This document shows positions 38,894-45,807 of a stretch of DNA of 50,262 nucleotides, piece after piece. The stretch is from contig CAYRGJ010000024.1 in assembly GCA_964423835.1 (NCBI GenBank), positions 1 through 50,262 on the forward strand, read 5' to 3'. This stretch comes from JAFGCL01 sp964423835 (GTDB lineage Bacteria > Chloroflexota > Dehalococcoidia > UBA2247 > RBG-13-53-26). Made by a program: the position numbers and the translations under genes. The notes under the pieces were generated by a model, which worked only from the letters and a program-made list of their open reading frames with translations, made no database searches and was not told the origin of the DNA. Each line of letters begins with the position of its first letter. Positions within the stretch are counted from its first letter, which is position 1.

Positions 38894-39397
38894 TCAGGCG
38901 GCTGCGGCGAGCGCCGGTTTGCGCTCAGGGAGGGCGGCCCCGAGGGCCGGGCCGGAGACCTCCCAGAGGCCGAGCCCACCGGCCCTGGCTTCGTCCTCCA
39001 TCCGGTCCAGCAGATCCTGGTGCTTGACGTCGGGCGGGTACGAGCGGGACCGGGCGTAGCCCAGGCGCACCAGTTCGGCGTTGACCATGACGCCATCGCT
39101 CCAGACGTACCGCAGGAGGCGCCCGTAGTCGTCGCGGTCCCGGACGTCTTTCTCCAGCACCACCACCCTGCCCTCCACCATCTCCCGATTCCTGTCCGTG
39201 GCCTCGACGGAAAGGGGCTCCTCCGGCAGCTCCGGGGCATCAATGCCAATGTAGCGCACCCTGGCGCCGCCCTCGATCACAATAGTATCCCCGTCGATGA
39301 CCCGAACTACGGTCACCGAGTCCCCCACACCTCCGCTGCCCGGGCCATCCTCATCCTCCAAGGTGCAGGCCGGGGCCTGCAACCCCAGGGCCAGCAC
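38894..39397 (-). CDS. Thermonuclease-like (SNase) exported protein
   Basis: About 167 residues from GTG 39397. The nuclease core runs 'VTVVRVIDGDTIVIEGGARVRYIGIDAPE', with the catalytic Arg in 'VRYIGIDAPE', Glu in 'VEATDRNREM' and Arg in 'DDYGRLLRYVW', the three residues of staphylococcal nuclease. It probably cleaves DNA/RNA outside the cell with Ca2+. The GTG gives only a short hydrophobic start ('MLALGLQAPAC'). The frame stays open upstream with a better hydrophobic stretch ('ALLLIASVLALG') but no ATG, GTG or TTG, so a rare start codon upstream (for example CTG near 39415) may be used. 'APAC' could be a lipid attachment Cys. The end is Ala-rich. Confidence 0.78.
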   Translation of the reverse strand: MLALGLQAPACTLEDEDGPGSGGVGDSVTVVRVIDGDTIVIEGGARVRYIGIDAPELPEEPLSVEATDRNREMVEGRVVVLEKDVRDRDDYGRLLRYVWSDGVMVNAELVRLGYARSRSYPPDVKHQDLLDRMEDEARAGGLGLWEVSGPALGAALPERKPALAAAA

Positions 39398-39456
39398 GCT
39401 GGCGATGAGCAGCAGGGCGCTGGCCCGGAGCCAGGGCTTGAGATAGTCCCCCGCGC

Positions 39457-39834
39457 CTATTTCTTGAGGGCCTTCTCCAGGATGCCCTTGACTCCATCTC
39501 CGCCCTTGCCCTGGACGAAGGACAGGATGACCGGTATGAACTTCCCTATCATGCCCCCATCCATGCCCAGCTTCGAGAACCCGCCGGCCAGGCCGGACAG
39601 AGAGCCCAGACCGCCGGGCAGGACGGACAGGACCTTTCCCAGGCCGCCTGGCGGCTGCCCGCCCTCGGGCGCGGCGCTCACCAGGCCATCAACCCCCGGC
39701 ACCGCTGCCGCCACCTTGGCGAAGTCATCGCCTCCCAGCTTCTCTTTCGCGTGTTTGAACAGCAACCCCGCTCCGCCCTTTGCCTGCTCCTCCGTCACCC
39801 CCAGGTTCTTGGTCAACTGGTCGATCAACTCCAT
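39457..39834 (-). CDS. DUF2780-like protein
   Basis: 125 residues from ATG 39834 (GGGAGG six bases upstream). The long open frame to 40572 is the antisense of the DUF4126 gene and is rejected. The protein has N-terminal 'MELIDQLTKNLGVTEEQAKGG' helices, then a Gly/Leu-rich middle ('GGLGKVLSVLPGGLGSLSGLAGG') and a helical end. These are features of DUF2780 (VcgC/VcgE-like) proteins. No signal peptide or catalytic motif. Its role is unknown. It is tightly followed by the thermonuclease-like gene on the same strand, so the two are probably one transcript. Confidence 0.7.
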   Translation of the reverse strand: MELIDQLTKNLGVTEEQAKGGAGLLFKHAKEKLGGDDFAKVAAAVPGVDGLVSAAPEGGQPPGGLGKVLSVLPGGLGSLSGLAGGFSKLGMDGGMIGKFIPVILSFVQGKGGDGVKGILEKALKK

Positions 39835-39957
39835 CACACACCTCCCAACTCCCTCTATTCTATCGCCGGCTGCGCCGGATTGCGAGAGGGCGCCGGCCAG
39901 GGAGCGCCAGATTACTTTTGCGGCGTCAGCGGGTATTATGGTAAGTGGGGGTGTAGA

Positions 39958-40530
39958 CTGGACACCATTCTGGCGCTCATCATCGGGATCGGCCTCAGCG
40001 CCGCCTGCGGCTTCCGCGTCTTCTTGCCGCTGCTGGGGGTGAGCATTGCCGCCCTGTCGGGCCACCTGACTCTTTTCTCCGGGTTCGAGTGGATGGGCAC
40101 CTGGCCGGCGGTCATCGCCTTCGGGACCGCCACCGTGCTGGAGATCGCCGCCTATTACATCCCGTGGGTGGACAACCTGATGGACACCGTGAGCACCCCG
40201 GCCGCCGTCGCGGCCGGCATCATCGCTACGGCTTCCGTATTTGGGGACGTCTCGCCATTCCTGAGGTGGTCGATGGCCATCATCGCCGGGGGCGGGCTGG
40301 CCACGGTCATCCAGGGCGGCACCGTGGCGGCACGCGCCATCTCGTCGGGGGGCACGGGAGGCCTGGCCAACTCCACCATCTCCACCATGGAGCTGGCGGC
40401 CGCGGCCATCATCACGCTGCTGGCGCTGCTGGTGCCCATCGCCTGCCTGCTGCTGGTGGCCTTCATCACCTACAGGATGGTGAGGAAGGTAATACAATGG
40501 CGACGCTCCCGGCAGGCCGAGCCCAGGTAG
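39958..40530 (+). CDS. DUF4126 membrane protein, apparently starting at CTG
   Basis: 190 residues with four or five hydrophobic helices. It reads '(L)DTILALIIGIGLSAACGFRVFLPLL', the typical N-terminus of DUF4126 proteins, which usually begins 'MDT'. In this frame no ATG, GTG or TTG lies near; CTG 39958 is in the Met position and is preceded by GGGGG at seven bases, so I choose it. Glycine-rich helices ('SSGGTGGLANSTISTMELAAAAII') are typical of the family, which often sits near transport or stress genes. Function unknown. A GC-rich hairpin follows at 40538-40562. Confidence 0.72.
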   Translation: MDTILALIIGIGLSAACGFRVFLPLLGVSIAALSGHLTLFSGFEWMGTWPAVIAFGTATVLEIAAYYIPWVDNLMDTVSTPAAVAAGIIATASVFGDVSPFLRWSMAIIAGGGLATVIQGGTVAARAISSGGTGGLANSTISTMELAAAAIITLLALLVPIACLLLVAFITYRMVRKVIQWRRSRQAEPR

Positions 40531-40537
40531 GGCTTCG

Positions 40538-40562
40538 CGCCGGCCCGCCGGCGGGGCCGGCG
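40538..40562 (+). terminator. GC-rich hairpin after the DUF4126 gene
   Basis: CGCCGGCCC (40538-40546) pairs with GGGCCGGCG (40554-40562) across a 7-base loop, eight bases past the stop. There is no T-run. Confidence 0.45.
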
Positions 40563-40620
40563 GTGGCCTCATGCCAGCGGCCCGGGGGCCAGTGATAGAA
40601 CGAAATCGAGGGACGTGGAA

Positions 40621-43074
40621 ATGCTTCAGATGTCTTCAGGCGGCCAACCGGGCAAGCGCAACGTTTCAGCCGGCCGCCGCCGCAAACCGCAGGCGGCGCC
40701 GCCCGGCGGGCGGGAACGTGCCGAAGCCCCCCGGCGTGAACAGGGCTCCGGCGGAAAGGGCGGGACCGGAGGAGGGACCGGACCGGGCTCGGGCTTCGGC
40801 GGCGGCAGCAACCTGAGGCTCCCCACCGGCAAGGGCTGCATGTCAGGCGGCGCGATCGCCGTAGTGCTGGTCATCGTGCTCATCATCTTCGCCGTCCGGG
40901 GCTGCGGCGGCCTGGGCACCGAGGACGGGTTGTTCACGGGCCAGATCGCCCAGGTCTCCTCCGCCGGCGACTTCATCACCGACTATCCGGACGTAACCGA
41001 TGACCTGCCGGGCAAGGCCGGCCAGACCTGGCTGGTCATGCTCTACCAGGATGCCGACGACAAGGTGCTCGAAAAGGACATCTACCTGGACCTGAACGAG
41101 GCGGAGAAGGCCGGGACCTCCGACCGCGTCAAGGTGGTGGCGCAGGTGGACCGCTTCGCCGGGGCCTACAGCGCCGACGGCGATTGGACCGGGACCAAGC
41201 GCTTCCTGATAACGCAGGACGACGACCTGGGCCGGGTCAGCTCCCAGGAGGTGGCCGACCTGGGCGAGGTCAACATGGCATCGGGCCAGACCCTGGCCGA
41301 TTTCGCCACCTGGGCCATCCGGACGTACCCCGCCGACAAGCACGTGCTGATACTCTCTGACCATGGCATGGGATGGCCCGGAGGCTGGACGGATCCGGTC
41401 CCCAAAGGGACGGCCGACGCCTCCGTCCCGATGCAGGCCCGGCTGGGCGATGTGCTGTACATGAGCGAGATGGATGACGCCCTGGCCCAGGTCAGAAGCC
41501 AGACCGGCCTGGATAAGTTCGAGATGATCGGCCTGGACGCCTGCCTCATGGGGCAGCTGGAGGTCTTCACCGCCCTGGAGCCGCATGCCCGGTATGCTAT
41601 CGCCTCCGAGGAGACGGAGCCCGCACTGGGATGGGCCTACACCGACTTCCTCCAGGCCCTCAATGATGACCCCGACATGGGCGGGGCCGAGCTCTCCCAG
41701 CGGGTGGTCAAGGGCTACATACAGGCTGACCAGACCATCCTCGACGATGGGGCCCGGGCCGAGATGCTGAACCGCGGCTCGCCGTTCGGGGGGCTGTATG
41801 GCGACTCCGCCCAGGTATCGTCCCAGCAGCTGGCCCGCGAGATGGGGCAGAGCAGCACGCTGACGGCGGTGGACCTGTCCAGAGTGCCCCAGCTCAACGC
41901 CAGCCTGAACAAGCTGGCCTACGCCTTCCAGGCTGCCGACCAGAAGGCCCTGGCCAGCCACCGCAGCTACGCCCAGAGCTTCACCAGTGTCTTCGGCAGC
42001 CAGGTGCCGCCATCCTACATCGATCTGGGCCACTTCCTGCAGCTGGCCCGGCAGAAGGCGGCCACGCCCGCGGTCAGCCAGGCCATCGACGGCGTGCTGG
42101 CGGCCGTAGACCAGACGGTGATCGCCGAGAAGCACGGCCCCCAGAAGCCCGGCGCCACGGGCATATCCATCTACTTCCCCAACTCCCAGCTCTATCAGAA
42201 CCCGGTCACCGGAGCGCAGTCCTACACCGCCATCGCCGACCGCTTCGCCAGCCTGTCGCTCTGGGATGACTTCCTGGCCTATCACTATGCCAACCAGGCG
42301 TTCACGGAGGCCGACGCCCGGCCCGTGGTGCCGCCGGCGGGCTCCGTCCGCTCCCCGGCCGCCGGCGCCATCACCATCTCCACTGTGTCCGCCTCCAGCC
42401 AGACGGTAGCTCCAGGGGAGACGGTGACCCTCTCCGCCGACATCGACGGGGAGAATATCGGCCACATCTACCTCTCGGTGGGCTTCTACGACCAGGCCAC
42501 CAACTCCGTCTCCATCGTTGACCAGGACTTCCTGGAAAGCTCCGGGACCCGCGTGGTCGACGGGGTCTACTACCCCGACTGGGGCCAGGGGGAGTTCACC
42601 CTGACCTTCGACTGGGAGCCGGTGGTCTTCTCCATCAGCGACGGAGAGACCACGGCCGAGGCCCTGTTCCAGCCGGAGGATTACGGCCGCACCGCCGAGG
42701 AGGCCATCTATGCGGTGGACGGCATATACACCTTCGCCGGGAGCGGTGAGAAGCTGGCCGCCCGGGCGTACTTCATTGACGGGGTGATGCGCCAAGCCTA
42801 CGGCTTCACCGGAGAAAGCGAGGCCAGCGCCCCGCGCGAGATTACACCGGCCACCGGCGACCGGTTCACGGTGCTGGAGCAGTGGCTGGACCTGGACGGC
42901 AGCGGGCGGGTGACCGGCACCACGACGGAGGAAGGGGAAACCCTGACCTTCGGCAACGAGATGCTCACCATGAAGACTCTGGATGCCGCGGCCGGCGAGT
43001 ACGTGGTCGGCTTTGTGGTGGAGGACCTGGACGGCCAGCGGCAGCAGGCCTTCACCCGGATCAGCGTCACGTAG
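40621..43074 (+). CDS. Membrane-anchored clostripain-family (C11) protease
   Basis: 817 residues from ATG 40621 (GAGGG eight bases upstream). The first 70 residues are basic, Gly/Pro/Arg-rich and probably disordered in the cytoplasm. One membrane helix spans about 78-95 ('GAIAVVLVIVLIIFAVRG'), placing the rest outside. The peptidase C11 domain covers about 125-560, with catalytic His248 ('LILSDHGMGWPGG') and Cys308 ('MIGLDACLMGQLEV'). A C-terminal region of about 230 residues is beta-rich, perhaps Ig-like or substrate-binding. Clostripain-type enzymes cleave after Arg or Lys and are often self-processed. It is followed by a small HExxH protein, which could be a partner. Confidence 0.88.
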   Translation: MLQMSSGGQPGKRNVSAGRRRKPQAAPPGGRERAEAPRREQGSGGKGGTGGGTGPGSGFGGGSNLRLPTGKGCMSGGAIAVVLVIVLIIFAVRGCGGLGTEDGLFTGQIAQVSSAGDFITDYPDVTDDLPGKAGQTWLVMLYQDADDKVLEKDIYLDLNEAEKAGTSDRVKVVAQVDRFAGAYSADGDWTGTKRFLITQDDDLGRVSSQEVADLGEVNMASGQTLADFATWAIRTYPADKHVLILSDHGMGWPGGWTDPVPKGTADASVPMQARLGDVLYMSEMDDALAQVRSQTGLDKFEMIGLDACLMGQLEVFTALEPHARYAIASEETEPALGWAYTDFLQALNDDPDMGGAELSQRVVKGYIQADQTILDDGARAEMLNRGSPFGGLYGDSAQVSSQQLAREMGQSSTLTAVDLSRVPQLNASLNKLAYAFQAADQKALASHRSYAQSFTSVFGSQVPPSYIDLGHFLQLARQKAATPAVSQAIDGVLAAVDQTVIAEKHGPQKPGATGISIYFPNSQLYQNPVTGAQSYTAIADRFASLSLWDDFLAYHYANQAFTEADARPVVPPAGSVRSPAAGAITISTVSASSQTVAPGETVTLSADIDGENIGHIYLSVGFYDQATNSVSIVDQDFLESSGTRVVDGVYYPDWGQGEFTLTFDWEPVVFSISDGETTAEALFQPEDYGRTAEEAIYAVDGIYTFAGSGEKLAARAYFIDGVMRQAYGFTGESEASAPREITPATGDRFTVLEQWLDLDGSGRVTGTTTEEGETLTFGNEMLTMKTLDAAAGEYVVGFVVEDLDGQRQQAFTRISVT

Positions 43075-43088
43075 CCCGGGGCGGACGC

Positions 43089-43463
43089 ATGATCTTTCAA
43101 TCACGCCTGGCCGACGGGTGGCTCTGGGCCTGCTCGAGGGTGGCCGGCTTCAACGTGAACGGCTTCCAGACGCCGTTCGGGACTATAATACACACCGGGA
43201 TCGACCTGGCAGCACAACAGGGCCAGGCCCTCCTGGCACACGAGCTGGCGCACCAGGAGCAGATGAGGCGCCTGGGGCTGCTGAGGTTCTATGCCACCTA
43301 TATGCGGCAGTGGAAGCAGTACGGGTATGGCCGCATGCCGCTGGAGGAGGAGGCGCGCCGGGCGCAGTCCCGGGCCGCCGCCCACGAGGACGCCGCAACG
43401 GAGAGGCCGGGCGGCGCGAAGCCCGGGCTTCGCGGTGAAGCCGGTACAGTGAGGAGGCGATGA
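43089..43463 (+). CDS. Small HExxH (zincin-like) protein
   Basis: 124 residues from ATG 43089; an open frame further upstream is the clostripain gene in another phase. 'GQALLAHELAHQEQMRRLG' carries a zinc-metalloprotease HExxH motif (His51, Glu52, His55). 'YGRMPLEEEARRAQ' about 30 residues later could give the third ligand, as in DUF4157/Wss1-like mini-zincins. No signal peptide. The C-terminal 40 residues are basic and variable. It lies 14 bases after the protease gene and overlaps the next gene by four bases (ATGA), so it is part of the same operon. An activity on proteins or peptides is plausible but unproven. Confidence 0.6.
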   Translation: MIFQSRLADGWLWACSRVAGFNVNGFQTPFGTIIHTGIDLAAQQGQALLAHELAHQEQMRRLGLLRFYATYMRQWKQYGYGRMPLEEEARRAQSRAAAHEDAATERPGGAKPGLRGEAGTVRRR

Positions 43464-44590
43464 TGAAAGCACTGGTCGTTGGCGGGGCCGGATCCACCGG
43501 GCCCCTCATAGTACAGGGCCTGCTGCAGCGAGGCTACCAGGTCTCGGTACTGCATCGCGGGATTCACGAGACGGAGCTGCCACCGGACGTGGAGCACATC
43601 CACGGCGACCCGCACTGGCGCCAGGGGCTGGAGGCGGCCCTGGAGGAACGCCGCTTCGACCTGGCCGTGGCCGTCTATGGAAGGCTCAGGCTGGTGGCCG
43701 AGGCCCTCTCCGGCCGCACCGACAGGTTGATATCGGTAGGCGGAGCGCTGGCGGTATACAAGGGCTGGATGAGGGTCACGGAGGAGCACCCGTGGGATGC
43801 CATGGAGGAATCGCACGTGCCTGTGGGCGAAGACGATGCGCTGGCCTCGGCGCCGGGAGTGGACCACTTCTCAGAGCAGGTGCGCGACTCCGAGAGGGCG
43901 GTCATGCAGGCCCACGCCGAGGGACGCTACAGCGCCACCCATTTCCGCTACCCCATTGTCTACGGGCCCCGCCACATAGGGGCGCCGGAGTGGAGCATCA
44001 TCCGGCGCGTCCGTGACGGTCGGACGCGCATCATCCTCCCCGGTGGCGGGATGGCCCTGCTCTCCCGGGGCTACGCTGCCAACATCGCCCACGGGCTGAT
44101 GCTGGCCGTGGACCGGCCGGAGGCCTGCGCCGGCCGTACCTACAACATCGCCGACAACCGGGTGCTCTACAACCGGGAGTGGGCCCGCATGGTGGCCGGC
44201 ATCCTCGGCTGGGAATTCGATTTCGTGGAGATACCCTTCGACATGCTGCCCCGGGCCTTCCGCGCCGCCCCCACGCAGACGCTCTTCCGCTGGCACCGGG
44301 TCATGGACACCTCCCGCATCAAGGCGGAGCTGGGGTACCGGGATGCCACGCCCGTGGAGAGGGCGCTGGAAGAGACGGTGCGGTGGTACACCGAGCAGCC
44401 GCTGCCGCCCGGCGGGGAGGTGGAGCAGAACCTGGGCGACCCCTTCGACTACGAGGCGGAAGACCAGGTCATGCAGATGTACGAGTCCGGCAGCCGGGCG
44501 CTCCGGGAGCAGCTGCAGGCCGGTCCGGCGGCCCGGGTGCTGTGGCGTCATCCCTACCCCCACCCCAAGAAGCCGGGGGACCTGCGCTAA
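43460..44590 (+). CDS. NAD-dependent epimerase/dehydratase-like (extended SDR) protein
   Basis: 376 residues. 'MMKALVVGGAGSTGPLIVQGLLQRGYQV' at the N-terminus is the GxxGxxG nucleotide motif. 'FRYPIVYGPR' and 'YNIADNRVLYNREWARMVAGILG' are typical of extended SDRs of the nucleotide-sugar epimerase type. The YxxxK catalytic pair is not found: the segment reads 'VDHFSEQVRDSERAV', so it may be an atypical SDR (reductase, binding protein or isomerase). The C-terminal 60 residues are charged and variable. It overlaps the HExxH gene start-to-stop, so it is translated with it. Substrate unknown. Confidence 0.75.
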   Translation: MMKALVVGGAGSTGPLIVQGLLQRGYQVSVLHRGIHETELPPDVEHIHGDPHWRQGLEAALEERRFDLAVAVYGRLRLVAEALSGRTDRLISVGGALAVYKGWMRVTEEHPWDAMEESHVPVGEDDALASAPGVDHFSEQVRDSERAVMQAHAEGRYSATHFRYPIVYGPRHIGAPEWSIIRRVRDGRTRIILPGGGMALLSRGYAANIAHGLMLAVDRPEACAGRTYNIADNRVLYNREWARMVAGILGWEFDFVEIPFDMLPRAFRAAPTQTLFRWHRVMDTSRIKAELGYRDATPVERALEETVRWYTEQPLPPGGEVEQNLGDPFDYEAEDQVMQMYESGSRALREQLQAGPAARVLWRHPYPHPKKPGDLR

Positions 44591-44725
44591 CGCGGTTGAC
44601 AACGATTTGTACCTCGACAGCGAGAGGATCGGAGGGGCCATGATCCAGCTAATGGAGTTCCGGGAGGTGCCGCCGGCCTGAAGCTGATACAATGACTACC
44701 GGGGGCACCGCAGGAGGGACCAGGG

Positions 44726-45724
44726 ATGAAGTGGTATAGGAACATCGGCAGGCTGGGCGTCTTCGACGGGCCGGGGAAGCCGGACGAGAGCGGCGGGGCC
44801 CTGCGCGTGGAGCAGATCGTGCACGGCGGGCTCTCCTGGATCAACGTGGAGAGGCCGACCCGCCGCGAGCTCGACTACCTGCTGGCCGAGTTCGGCTTCC
44901 ACTCCCTGGACCTGGACGACTGCCTCAGCCGCATCCAGCGGCCCAAGATAGACGAGTACGAAGAGTACCTCTTCATCGTCTTCCACTTCCCGCTGTTCCG
45001 GAAGGAGGCCGGGCTGACAGTAGCCAGCCAGGTGAACGTCTTCATTGGTGACAACTACGTGGTCACCGTCCACGACGGAGTCCTCAAGCCCCTGCTGAGG
45101 CTCTTCTCCGATTGCCAGGCCAGCGAGCCCGCGCGCGAAGCGAACATGAAGAGCCCCGGGTACCTGCTGTACCGCATCACGGACACGCTGGTGGACTACT
45201 GCCTGCCCATAGCTAACAAGATCATGCAGAACCTGGAGATCGCCGAGGAAGACATCTTCGACATGCGAAAGTCGGGCAAGGTGGTCCGGGACCTCTCGCT
45301 CCTGCGGCGCGATATCATTTCCAACCGCCGGGTGATCTGGTCCATGAAGGCCGTCATCGGCAGCCTGGAGCACAAGACCGAGCGCTACACTACCGAGGAC
45401 CTGCAGGCCTTCTGGGGAGACGTGCTGGACCACGTGGACAAGACCTGGGATACCCTGGACGAGTGCAAGGAGATCATCGAGGGCTTGCACACTGCCCAAG
45501 AGTCAGTCGCCTCCCATCACACCAACGAAACCATCCGCATCCTGACCGTCATCACCACCACCATGATGCCCCTGACGCTGGTGGCCAGCGTCTACGGGAT
45601 GAACATCGCCCTGCCCAAGATCGGGCACGAAAGCAGCCTGGTTTCCTTCGCCGTCATCATATCGATCATGCTGGCGGCCATAGTCGCCATGCTGGTCTTC
45701 TTCCGCAGCCGCCGCTGGATCTGA
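44726..45724 (+). CDS. corA: CorA-family Mg2+/Co2+ transporter
   Basis: 332 residues. A large N-terminal cytoplasmic domain (about 1-265, 'LDLDDCLSRIQRPKIDEYEEYLFIVFHFP' being typical) is followed by the long stalk helix. Two C-terminal transmembrane helices at about 272-292 and 304-326 are joined by the signature loop 'YGMNIALPKIGHESS', with the GMN filter motif. It forms a pentameric channel for divalent cations in the cytoplasmic membrane. ATG 44726 has GGAGGG in front. It stands alone and is convergent with the large HerA-like ATPase gene. Zn or Ni transport by related 2-TM-GxN proteins cannot be excluded. Confidence 0.93.
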   Translation: MKWYRNIGRLGVFDGPGKPDESGGALRVEQIVHGGLSWINVERPTRRELDYLLAEFGFHSLDLDDCLSRIQRPKIDEYEEYLFIVFHFPLFRKEAGLTVASQVNVFIGDNYVVTVHDGVLKPLLRLFSDCQASEPAREANMKSPGYLLYRITDTLVDYCLPIANKIMQNLEIAEEDIFDMRKSGKVVRDLSLLRRDIISNRRVIWSMKAVIGSLEHKTERYTTEDLQAFWGDVLDHVDKTWDTLDECKEIIEGLHTAQESVASHHTNETIRILTVITTTMMPLTLVASVYGMNIALPKIGHESSLVSFAVIISIMLAAIVAMLVFFRSRRWI

Positions 45725-45807
45725 GGGGCGCGCCGCAGGAAGGAGCGGCCCGTCCAAGAGCTGGCTGCCCTCCTCTGCGGGACGCTGCCGGTTCGCGATC
45801 CCGCGGG

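Noticed and set aside
38868..38948. A 17-base direct repeat (38868-38884 and 38932-38948) near the thermonuclease-like gene end
   Set aside because: Single pair of GC-rich repeats at a gene end, probably slippage in low-complexity coding sequence; no further structure.
39835..40572. Long N-terminal extension of the DUF2780 gene
   Set aside because: It is antisense to the DUF4126 gene; ATG 39834 has a good ribosome-binding site and the family start.
40843..43104. A 753-residue minus-strand frame opposite the clostripain-like gene
   Set aside because: Shadow frame; the plus strand has the His/Cys dyad and membrane anchor.
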